A stretch of DNA of 17,795 nucleotides from Oscillospiraceae bacterium (lineage in GTDB: Bacteria > Bacillota > Clostridia > Oscillospirales > Ruminococcaceae), in the NCBI GenBank assembly GCA_016302225.1, contig JAEDOB010000014.1:1-17795 (forward strand), given 5' to 3'. Positions 1 through 6,613 of the stretch are shown in pieces; position 1 is the stretch's first letter, and each line of letters opens with the position of its first letter. Made by a program: the position numbers and the translations under genes. A model generated the notes under the pieces. It had not been told where the DNA came from and did not search any database. It worked only from the letters and a program-made list of their open reading frames with translations.

Positions 1-980
1 CCGAGGAGGGAACTACCACCTTCCACGATGAGCTTTACGGAGATATTACCGTTGAAAACTCCACTCTGGACGATCAGGTTCTTATTAAGGCAGACGGTAT
101 GCCCACATATAATTTTGCAAACGTTGTGGACGACCATCTCATGGGAATTACCCACGTTGTAAGAGGAAATGAGTATCTGTCATCTGCGCCTAAGTACAAT
201 CTGCTGTATGAGGCATTCGGCTGGGAGCCGCCTAAGTATATCCACGTTGAGCATATTATGAAGGACGCTCAGCACAAGCTTGCAAAGCGTGACGGCGATG
301 CTTCTTTCCAGGATCTGCTTGACAAGGGCTATCTTGTTGAAGCTATCATCAACTACATTGCTCTGCTGGGCTGGGCGCCTAAGGGCGAGAATGAGATATT
401 CTCCCTTGAGGAGCTGAAAAAGGAATTCAGCATCAGCGGACTTTCAAAATCTCCCGCAATTTTCGACCCCATGAAGCTTAAAGCTATCAATGCGGAGTAT
501 ATCAGAAGAATGAGCTTTGACGATTTCAAGGCGGCTGCTCTGCCATATATCCGTCAGACTGTTAAGCGTGAGGATATTGATATTGATGTTCTGGTAAGAA
601 CTCTCCAGCCGAGAGCAGAGGTGTTTGTTGACATTCCCGAGCAGGTGGATTTCATTGACGCTCTGCCCGAGTATGACAATTCGCTTTATGTTCACAAGAA
701 GATGAAAACTAACGAGGAGACCGCTCTTTCCGCTCTAAACGAGATACTGCCCGTTCTGGAGGCTATTCCCGAAAATGAGTGGAATGAGGAGAAGATACAC
801 TCCGAACTGTTTGCGCTTATCGAAAAGCTGGGCGTTAAGAACGGCTGGCTGCTGTGGCCTTTGAGAGTTGCGGTTTCCGGTAAGCAGTTTACTCCCGGCG
901 GCGGAATCGAGCTTTGCGCAGTTATCGGCAAGGCTGACAGTATCGAGAGAATTAAAAAGGGTATTGCAAAACTCTCTTGA
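1..980 (+). CDS. gltX: Glutamyl-tRNA synthetase, C-terminal portion (5' truncated by window)
   Basis: Class I aminoacyl-tRNA synthetase that charges tRNA-Glu (in many Firmicutes also tRNA-Gln, which an amidotransferase then corrects). The reading frame is open from base 3, so the gene starts upstream of the window; 325 residues plus a TGA stop at 978-980 are visible. An in-frame ATG at 99 lies inside the conserved catalytic core (DGMPTYNFANVVDDHLMGI) and is not the start. Family landmarks are HDELYGDI, the VRGNEYLSSAPKYNLLYEAFGW segment and the second class I signature, followed by the alpha-helical anticodon-binding part ending in a GKxxSIxRIKKGIAKL tail. The signature, normally KLSKR, reads KLAKR here (codons 276-290), with the first serine replaced by alanine. 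A new promoter follows at once, so gltX ends its own transcription unit or reads through. Confidence 0.96.
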   Translation, partial: EEGTTTFHDELYGDITVENSTLDDQVLIKADGMPTYNFANVVDDHLMGITHVVRGNEYLSSAPKYNLLYEAFGWEPPKYIHVEHIMKDAQHKLAKRDGDASFQDLLDKGYLVEAIINYIALLGWAPKGENEIFSLEELKKEFSISGLSKSPAIFDPMKLKAINAEYIRRMSFDDFKAAALPYIRQTVKREDIDIDVLVRTLQPRAEVFVDIPEQVDFIDALPEYDNSLYVHKKMKTNEETALSALNEILPVLEAIPENEWNEEKIHSELFALIEKLGVKNGWLLWPLRVAVSGKQFTPGGGIELCAVIGKADSIERIKKGIAKLS

Positions 981-1001
981 TTTTGTCACACCGCTTTCAC
1001 A

Positions 1002-1029
1002 TTGACGGATTACAATTAATATGTATTAT
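1002..1029 (+). promoter_or_regulatory. Sigma-A promoter for the ABC-2/GldG/DUF4340 operon
   Basis: TTGACG at 1002-1007 and TATTAT at 1024-1029 with a 16-base spacer, about 55 bases before the ATG at 1084. Inferred from consensus match and position in the gltX intergenic gap. Confidence 0.55.
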
Positions 1030-1033
1030 GCGG

Positions 1034-1060
1034 CGGCAGGACAGCTTCTGTGTTCTGCCG
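1034..1060 (+). promoter_or_regulatory. Leader hairpin before ABC operon
   Basis: Arms CGGCAGGACA (1034-1043) and TGTTCTGCCG (1051-1060) form a 10-bp stem with one G-U pair and a 7-base loop. No U tract follows; a GGGAGG ribosome binding site lies at 1069-1074. It sits at the extreme 5' end of the predicted mRNA, so it may be a 5' stabilising stem, or the remains of a gltX terminator without a U tract. Confidence 0.5.
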
Positions 1061-1083
1061 TCAAATTCGGGAGGACTGTGTAA

Positions 1084-2142
1084 ATGATCGAGGTCAAAAA
1101 TCTGACTAAGCAATATGGTCAGAAAAAAGCCGTGAACGATCTGTCGTTTACCGTAAATGACGGAGAGATACTTGGCTTTCTGGGGCCTAACGGCGCAGGA
1201 AAGTCCACTACAATGAATATCCTGACGGGATATATTTCTTCCACGGAGGGACAGGCTCTTATCAACGGCATAGACATTCTTGAGGAGCCTACTAAGGCGA
1301 AAAAGGAGATAGGCTATCTCCCCGAGCTGCCGCCCCTTTATCTTGATATGACGGTCAGGGAATATCTGAATTTCATCTACGACCTGAAAAAGTGCAAGCT
1401 GCCCCGAAAGGCACATCTGGAGGACATTTGCGCTCTTGTGAAGATAACCGATGTTTACGACAGAATTATCAAGAACCTGTCAAAGGGTTACAAGCAGCGT
1501 GTTGGAATGGCGCAGGCACTGGTGGGAAATCCGCCCATACTTATCCTTGACGAGCCTACCGTCGGACTTGACCCTATGCAGATAATCGAGATAAGGACAC
1601 TTATCAAGAAGCTGGGCAAGAAGCACACGGTTATCCTTTCGTCCCATATCCTCAGCGAAATTCAGGCGACCTGTGACCGTATCATTATCATTGACCACGG
1701 TACTATCGTTGCGGACGATACCACGGAAAATCTCACCAAGCTTGTCACCAACGACAACAAGCTTATTGTCCGCATTGACGGTCCGAAAGATGAAGTCGAG
1801 AAAATGATAAAGAGCATCAAGGGCGTTGTTTCCGTCAGAGCTGATATGGAGAGAGAGCCGGGCATTTTCGAGTATGACATTGAGGTCGCAGAGGGCAAGG
1901 ATATCCGCAGAGAGCTGTTCAAGAGAGTTGCGGACAGAAGCTGGTATATCCTCGGAATGAAAAACACCGAGCTTACTCTGGAGGACATCTTCCTTAAAAT
2001 TACAATGGGAGAAAAGGTCGTTCTTTCCAACGAAAAGGCATCCGAAAAGGCTGTTGAGGAGCTTGACAAGATGTCAGAGGAAAACAGCGACATGTCCGAT
2101 AAAGAGGACAATTCTTCCGAAGAAAAGGAGAGTGAGGAGTAA
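1084..2142 (+). CDS. ABC-2 type transporter ATP-binding protein (GldA-like)
   Basis: Cytoplasmic ATPase powering the membrane complex encoded by the next genes. Visible motifs: Walker A GPNGAGKST at residues 34-42; an IGYLPELPPLY segment where the Q-loop glutamine of other ABC ATPases is replaced, as is usual in the GldA/CcmA-like branch; ABC signature LSKGYKQR; Walker B ILILDEPTVGLDP; and H-loop ILSSHILSE. After the nucleotide-binding domain come the C-terminal regulatory region typical of ABC-2 ATPases and an unusual acidic tail of about 35 residues rich in Glu, Ser and Asp. The start is set by GGGAGG at 1069-1074. The stop overlaps the next start by one base (TAATG at 2140-2144), so the two are probably translationally coupled. 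Substrate unknown. Confidence 0.93.
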   Translation: MIEVKNLTKQYGQKKAVNDLSFTVNDGEILGFLGPNGAGKSTTMNILTGYISSTEGQALINGIDILEEPTKAKKEIGYLPELPPLYLDMTVREYLNFIYDLKKCKLPRKAHLEDICALVKITDVYDRIIKNLSKGYKQRVGMAQALVGNPPILILDEPTVGLDPMQIIEIRTLIKKLGKKHTVILSSHILSEIQATCDRIIIIDHGTIVADDTTENLTKLVTNDNKLIVRIDGPKDEVEKMIKSIKGVVSVRADMEREPGIFEYDIEVAEGKDIRRELFKRVADRSWYILGMKNTELTLEDIFLKITMGEKVVLSNEKASEKAVEELDKMSEENSDMSDKEDNSSEEKESEE

Positions 2143-2849
2143 TGGGCGCAATTTTCAGACGAGAGATGAAGGCTTATTTCACATCTCCTATCGCTTACAT
2201 TTTTATAGCGGTTTTCTACGTTTACACAGGATATTTCTTTGTAATGGGCAATATTTATTCGGGTACTACCGAAATGTCCAACCTGTTTGCGACGGTTTTC
2301 ACCATTATGATGTTTATGCTGCCGCTGCTGACAATGCGTCTTTTCTCCGAGGAAAAGAAGCAGAAAACAGAGCAGGCTCTGCTGACCGCCCCCGTTAATC
2401 TTTTCGAGATAGTTTTCGGAAAATATCTGGCGGCAATGGTGGTTTTCCTCATTTCAATGGGCATTTACGTTGTTTATGCGCTGGTGCTTTACGGAATGGC
2501 GGGTAATCTGTCTATTGCAACATTTCTCGGCAATATGCTGGGACTTCTTCTGCTGGGAATGGCATTTATTTCCGCGGGAATATTTGCTTCTGTTCTGACG
2601 GAAAATCAGATAGTTTCGGCGATCGTGGGCTTTATCTTCAATATGCTGATGTATATGATAGACGTTATAGCGTCTTCCGTTACGGTCGCACCCATAAAGA
2701 GTGTTTTGCAGTCCCTTTCGTTCTATACGAGATATTACGAGTTCACAACGGGCATTATCAATATCGGAAGCGTTATTTTCTTCCTGAGCGTTGCCTTTAT
2801 ATTTAATTTCCTGACAGTTCGTGTGCTTGAAAAGCGCCGCTGGGGTTAA
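2142..2849 (+). CDS. ABC-2 type transporter permease (GldF-like)
   Basis: Integral membrane partner of the preceding ATPase, 235 residues. About six hydrophobic segments are visible (roughly 16-38, 55-78, 95-118, 128-150, 155-178 and 203-226). The loop MRLFSEEKKQKTEQALLTAPV at about residues 65-85 is the hallmark of ABC-2 permeases of the GldF/NatB type, where a 'MRxFxEEKrxGTxexLLtxPv' helix couples to the ATPase. The start codon overlaps the ATPase stop by one base, with GGAG-type sites just upstream inside the ATPase gene. The following GldG-like gene begins after 15 bases with its own GGGAGG. Function in transport is inferred from family; what is moved is not evident. Confidence 0.9.
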   Translation: MGAIFRREMKAYFTSPIAYIFIAVFYVYTGYFFVMGNIYSGTTEMSNLFATVFTIMMFMLPLLTMRLFSEEKKQKTEQALLTAPVNLFEIVFGKYLAAMVVFLISMGIYVVYALVLYGMAGNLSIATFLGNMLGLLLLGMAFISAGIFASVLTENQIVSAIVGFIFNMLMYMIDVIASSVTVAPIKSVLQSLSFYTRYYEFTTGIINIGSVIFFLSVAFIFNFLTVRVLEKRRWG

Positions 2850-2864
2850 TGGGAGGTAATTGCA

Positions 2865-4361
2865 ATGAGTATTAATAAAAAGCGTTTCAAATACGGCTCT
2901 ATGGCGACTGCGGTTACCGTTGTTGTCATCGTTCTGGTGGTGCTGCTGAATGTTGTTGTGGCACAGCTGGGCAAGCGCACAAATCTGAGCTTTGATATGA
3001 CACCCGGAAAGACCTTCGAGATAACTCAGGAAACCAAGGATTACCTTGCAACTATCGACCAGCCCGTGAAGATCGTCGTTATGGCGGACGAGCAGGTGTT
3101 TGCATCGGGCAGCATTTACTATAAGCAGGCGTATGAGATACTGAAAAAATATGTTATCTGGTCGGACAATATCTCCCTGGAATTTGTCAATATGACCAAG
3201 GACCCCACCTATGTCAACAGATACAGCGAGATATACAAGGGCAGCATTAACGAAGGCGATATTGTCATCGAGGCAAACAACAAGATAAGAGTTACCTCGG
3301 CTGTTGACCTTTTCAATATCGAAACGGATTATTCCACCTACTACACCACAGGACAGCCCACTATGACGGTGGTTTCCTCAAAGGCGGAGCAGGTGTTTAC
3401 GTCCAACATTATGTATGTTACCGACGCTAATCCCATGACTGCCTGCATTTTCACCACCGATTCCGCAACTCAGTCCACAAGCTATTATCAGAATATGTTC
3501 AACGATAACGGCTATGACGTTGTAAGCTGCGACCCGCTTACCGAGGCAATTCCCGAAGAAGCGGACATTATCGTTATGATAGCACCGCTGAATGACTATC
3601 CCGAGGACGTTATCAATAAGCTTTACACCTTCCTCGATAACGGCGGACAGCTGGGCAAAAATCTCATCTACATCGCCGATTACGAGCAGAAATCCACTCC
3701 CAACATTGACGCATTCCTTGCAGAGTGGGGAATAAAGGTCGGAAACGGCATTGTCTACGACACCAACACAGAAAATCTTACCAGCATTGGCGGAACTATC
3801 CCCGCAATTTATACGGCTGAAATTAACGACAATTATTCGGCAAAGCTGGCTCAACCGTCACTTTCCGTTGTTGTTCCGCTGTCAAGACCTGTTGATGTTC
3901 TCTTTGACGAAAAGGACACAAGAAGCACGGAAATAATTCTTTCCAGCTATGACACGGGCTATGTGGTTTCCGAGGATATGCTTACCGAGGACGGCAGACT
4001 GGACGAGTCGCAGATAGTTGAAAAGAGCTATAACATTATGGCAATGGGCAGAAAATTCCTGTGGAATTCGGACAATGAGCAGGTGTACAGCAACGTGCTT
4101 GCCGTAGGTTCCAGCATGATGCTGGACGAGTACCTGACACAGCTTTCTTATATCAACAACGGCGAATTGTTTGTTGAAACAGTAAACACTATGACCGGAA
4201 AGGAAAACGGTATTACCATCGTCCCCAAGGATTTTACAAGCAAGACCTTTGAGAGAACCGACAAGGAGTTTGCCGTTAATCTGCTGATATTTATCGTAGT
4301 AATTCCTGTGGCGATAATCGTTGCCTGCATCGTGGTATGCGTTAAGAGGAGAAACAGATGA
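2865..4361 (+). CDS. GldG-like ABC-transporter-associated membrane protein (ABC_transp_aux family)
   Basis: 498-residue protein with an N-terminal membrane helix (about 12-34, very Val/Leu rich), a large extracytoplasmic region and a C-terminal membrane helix (about 472-493) followed by the basic tail VKRRNR. The sequence SFDMTPGKTFEITQETKDYLATIDQPVKIVV is the usual start of the GldG-type domain ('fsLtp.t..ll..l..pV.i.v'). This family accompanies ABC-2 ATPase/permease pairs in many bacteria, including non-gliding ones, and is thought to be a structural part of the complex exposed outside the membrane. GGGAGG at 2851-2856, eight bases before ATG, supports this start. Its stop overlaps the DUF4340 start as ATGA (4358-4361). 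Known function is limited to Bacteroidetes gliding homologues; a role here is unknown. Confidence 0.87.
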   Translation: MSINKKRFKYGSMATAVTVVVIVLVVLLNVVVAQLGKRTNLSFDMTPGKTFEITQETKDYLATIDQPVKIVVMADEQVFASGSIYYKQAYEILKKYVIWSDNISLEFVNMTKDPTYVNRYSEIYKGSINEGDIVIEANNKIRVTSAVDLFNIETDYSTYYTTGQPTMTVVSSKAEQVFTSNIMYVTDANPMTACIFTTDSATQSTSYYQNMFNDNGYDVVSCDPLTEAIPEEADIIVMIAPLNDYPEDVINKLYTFLDNGGQLGKNLIYIADYEQKSTPNIDAFLAEWGIKVGNGIVYDTNTENLTSIGGTIPAIYTAEINDNYSAKLAQPSLSVVVPLSRPVDVLFDEKDTRSTEIILSSYDTGYVVSEDMLTEDGRLDESQIVEKSYNIMAMGRKFLWNSDNEQVYSNVLAVGSSMMLDEYLTQLSYINNGELFVETVNTMTGKENGITIVPKDFTSKTFERTDKEFAVNLLIFIVVIPVAIIVACIVVCVKRRNR

Positions 4362-5797
4362 ACAAGAGAGTTAAATGGATCATTGTCGGAGCTGCCGCCG
4401 TCCTTGCTTTGGGCGGTGCGGCTGCGGCTCTTATGCTGACAGCTCCCGAGGAAAAGGTTGAGGAAACTTCCGAAGCGGAGGTCACCAGCCGTCTTATTTA
4501 CGAGAAAAAGCCTGAGGACCTGAAAAAGCTTACCGTTAAAAACGAAAGCGGCGGCTATGAGATAGTTTCCGACGGACATGGCAGCTTTACCATAGAGGAA
4601 CTGAAGGAGGCTCCGCTGGATACCGATTCCATCGCATCGGCAGCTGACAAGGCTTGCTCTGTGACCATTCAGGACACTGTTGCGGAAAATGCCCCTGACC
4701 TGTCTATTTACGGACTTGATTCTCCCAGGGCGGAAGTGCGTGTTGAATTCGGCGATTCACAGGGCACGGTCAAGGAATTTCTTGTGGGTGACGTATCTCC
4801 AAAGAGCAGCAAGACATACTTTTCCTTCAAGGGCGAGAATGATGTTTATCTCATAAACACCACCGACATCAACGGCTATCTCAAGAAGGAATTTGACTTT
4901 ATCGAGAAAGAGGTTTTCCCGTCTGCAAGCAGCGACGGAACCACGCCCGCTATTGAGGAGATAATTATCAGCCGCCGTGACATTCCCTACGCTATTGAAA
5001 TATCCTATGACGAGCGGCAGGACGATGACAGCGTCATGTCGGGTAATTCGTCTACTCATGTTATGGTCGCACCCGTAAAACTTGACCTTAACCCCGACAC
5101 GTCCTCAGATGTGCTGAACGGGCTTTACGGACTTACTGCGCTGGAGCCTGTCGTTGTTGCCCCCACCGAGGAGCAGCTTGCGGAATATGGTCTGACCGAT
5201 GACACCTGTTTCGGAAAGATGGCAATGAAGCTCACTGACGGTATTTTCAGAATGACCTTCGGAAATGAGTTCAAGGACGAAAGCGACGAGGGCTATTACT
5301 GCTATGTCAACGGCTTTGATGTTATCTATAAGTTCAGAAAGGTGTCCCTGCCCTGGGCAACGGTAATGCCGCTGGATATTACAACGACTATGATAACCTC
5401 AAACTATATTTTCGATATTACGTCTATGGAAATAAAGACTGCCGACCGTACCTACGGCTTCACCATGACAGGCGCCGGCAATGACGATTTCGTTGTTAAG
5501 CTGGACGGCAAGGACGTGGAGCTTGACAGGTTCAAGACCTTCTATCAGTTCGTGCTGCGTACTGCTGCGGAGGAGCTGTATCTGGAGGAAACGGACAAGG
5601 AACCGTATCTGACCGTAACCATTAACGCTAAGAACGGAAACACCGATGTTGTTGAGTTTATTGCAGACAGCGACAGAATGACAATTATCAGGCTCAACGG
5701 CAATGCGAATTTCCGCTGCAGAACGGCGTACACCGACCGTTTGCTGGAAAATCTGAATATCCTCGAAAACGGTGGAGAATTTATTACTACTTGGTGA
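4358..5797 (+). CDS. DUF4340 domain-containing membrane-anchored protein
   Basis: 479-residue protein with one N-terminal membrane anchor (about residues 6-28, WIIVGAAAVLALGGAAAALML), then an extracytoplasmic region rich in beta strands. The pattern LKKLTVKNESGGYEIVSDGHGSFTIE and later DLSIYGLDSPRAEVRVEFGD...FLVGDVSPKSSKTYFSFKGENDVYLINTTDINGYLKK matches the DUF4340 repeat, in which a 'YGLdsP...v.v...dg....l.vG......'-type module occurs. A second YGL module is seen near EEQLAEYGLTDDTCFGKMAMKL. DUF4340 proteins regularly follow a GldG-like gene in ABC-2 operons, and that is the arrangement here (ATGA overlap, GAGGAG at 4346-4351). It probably forms part of the same envelope complex. No canonical terminator is visible straight after the TGA. 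Confidence 0.86.
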   Translation: MNKRVKWIIVGAAAVLALGGAAAALMLTAPEEKVEETSEAEVTSRLIYEKKPEDLKKLTVKNESGGYEIVSDGHGSFTIEELKEAPLDTDSIASAADKACSVTIQDTVAENAPDLSIYGLDSPRAEVRVEFGDSQGTVKEFLVGDVSPKSSKTYFSFKGENDVYLINTTDINGYLKKEFDFIEKEVFPSASSDGTTPAIEEIIISRRDIPYAIEISYDERQDDDSVMSGNSSTHVMVAPVKLDLNPDTSSDVLNGLYGLTALEPVVVAPTEEQLAEYGLTDDTCFGKMAMKLTDGIFRMTFGNEFKDESDEGYYCYVNGFDVIYKFRKVSLPWATVMPLDITTTMITSNYIFDITSMEIKTADRTYGFTMTGAGNDDFVVKLDGKDVELDRFKTFYQFVLRTAAEELYLEETDKEPYLTVTINAKNGNTDVVEFIADSDRMTIIRLNGNANFRCRTAYTDRLLENLNILENGGEFITTW

Positions 5798-5851
5798 TTT
5801 GTTTCGGCAAAATATTTGATTGATATATGATATAATGGTAATGTTCCCGAA

Positions 5852-5869
5852 ATTTTCCCGAGGGAAAAT
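5852..5869. promoter_or_regulatory. Perfect 8+8 palindrome, possible operator
   Basis: ATTTTCCC (5852-5859) and GGGAAAAT (5862-5869) are inverted repeats separated by GA. The spacing is too tight for an RNA hairpin loop and no U tract follows, so a dimeric protein-binding site is more plausible than a terminator. It lies about 50 bases upstream of the promoter for the 102-residue protein. Confidence 0.4.
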
Positions 5870-5918
5870 CATACAAATAAAAAGTTAAAATTTTAGCTAT
5901 AATTATTTGCAAAAATGC

Positions 5919-5947
5919 TTGAAATGTTGAGATGTTTGTGCTATAAT
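5919..5947 (+). promoter_or_regulatory. Strong extended -10 promoter
   Basis: TTGAAA at 5919-5924 and TATAAT at 5942-5947, spacer 17, with TG at 5939-5940 forming an extended -10 (TGCTATAAT). It gives a leader of about 55 bases for the gene at 6011. Confidence 0.82.
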
Positions 5948-6010
5948 TTTAACATAGGATAAATTCGTATTTCGGGGACAAATTTTCAACTAACAAGGGA
6001 GGATAACATA

Positions 6011-6319
6011 ATGAGTGAAAAGAAGATAGAAAAGACAGATTCTGCAAAGAATGAGTTTTTCAGCTACAAGGGTTTTCCGCTTGTGAGAAATAAAGACACA
6101 ATTTATTATGGCAATATGTATGACAAATACGTGATCATGATGCAGATACAGGAAACCACAAAGGTTGGAAATCTGGACGTTGCAAGCAAGGTCAAGATCT
6201 ATCAGATGGCTACCGATGAAAAGCTCAACCCTGTTCAGGCTGTTGTTAAGAGCACCGAAAAGAGCGGTCTGTATGAGGCTTTGGATATTGCACATGCTTG
6301 GCTGACAAGAGCGGGCTGA
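6011..6319 (+). CDS. Small conserved protein of unknown function (102 residues)
   Basis: Soluble, no signal peptide or membrane segment. After a charged N-terminus (SEKKIEKTDSAKNEFF) comes a compact core: YKGFPLVRNKDTIYYGNMYDKYVIMMQIQ, then a strand-like KVGNLDVASKVKIYQMATDE and a C-terminal helix KSGLYEALDIAHAWLTRAG. I recognise this as a type of short conserved hypothetical found in many clostridial genomes, but know no function. It has its own near-consensus promoter, an excellent AAGGGAGG site at 5995-6002, eight bases before ATG, and a strong terminator, so it is a monocistronic and probably well-expressed gene. Confidence 0.88.
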   Translation: MSEKKIEKTDSAKNEFFSYKGFPLVRNKDTIYYGNMYDKYVIMMQIQETTKVGNLDVASKVKIYQMATDEKLNPVQAVVKSTEKSGLYEALDIAHAWLTRAG

Positions 6320-6346
6320 TTTCTGACATAAAATTATCAAAATACG

Positions 6347-6384
6347 AAAGCCGTCCCAATGGGTGAACCTTGGGGCGGCTTTTT
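6347..6384 (+). terminator. Rho-independent terminator of the 102-residue gene
   Basis: Left arm AAGCCGTCCCAA (6348-6359) pairs with TTGGGGCGGCTT (6370-6381), one G-U pair, 10-base loop, followed by TTTTT. Confidence 0.88.
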
Positions 6385-6401
6385 CGTTCAGACAAAATGG
6401 C

Positions 6402-6437
6402 AAAAAGAAAACCGCTCGGAAAAACCGAACGGCTTTT
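6402..6437 (-). terminator. Terminator of the tRNA-Val gene
   Basis: Read on the minus strand, AAAGCCGTTCGG pairs with CCGAGCGGTTTT around a TTTTT loop (6408-6436), followed by a T-rich tail TTTTCTTTTT. It faces the plus-strand terminator at 6347-6384. Confidence 0.82.
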
Positions 6438-6512
6438 GGTGGAAACTATAGGGCTCGAACCTATGACCCTCTGCTTGTAAGGCAGATGCTCTCCCAGCTG
6501 AGCTAAGCTTCC
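6437..6512 (-). tRNA. tRNA-Val (anticodon UAC)
   Basis: A complete 76-nt cloverleaf on the minus strand, 5' end at 6512. The acceptor stem GGAAGCT pairs with AGTTTCC (one G-U), the D-arm contains AGCTCAGCTGGGAGAGC, the anticodon stem TCTGC/GCAGA encloses the loop CTTACAA with anticodon TAC (reads GUA, Val), and the T-arm holds GGTTCGAGCC. The discriminator base A and the 3' CCA are encoded in the gene (6437-6440). It has its own consensus promoter and terminator and so is a single-gene unit. Confidence 0.97.
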
Positions 6513-6526
6513 GTATCAACATTATA

Positions 6527-6555
6527 ATTATATCACAATTAAAGCTGTTTGTCAA
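6527..6555 (-). promoter_or_regulatory. Consensus promoter of tRNA-Val
   Basis: Minus strand: TTGACA (6555-6550), 17-base spacer, TATAAT (6532-6527), with TG one base ahead of the -10 (extended -10). Predicted start is a few bases before the mature 5' end at 6512. Confidence 0.9.
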
Positions 6556-6575
6556 GTGTTTTTGCAAATTTTTTT

Positions 6576-6608
6576 AAAAAGCAGTCCTTCCGTGATGGGA
6601 AGGACTGC
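6576..6608 (-). terminator. Terminator of the LacI-sensor/GGDEF gene
   Basis: A perfect 11-bp stem GCAGTCCTTCC/GGAAGGACTGC (6581-6591 and 6598-6608) with a 6-base loop, followed on the minus strand by TTTTT and a mixed A/T run. It separates the cyclase gene from the tRNA promoter. Confidence 0.9.
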
Positions 6609-6613
6609 GAAAA

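Noticed and set aside
5852..5869. Terminator of the ABC operon
   Set aside because: Only a two-base centre between the arms, AT-rich outer stem and no U tract.
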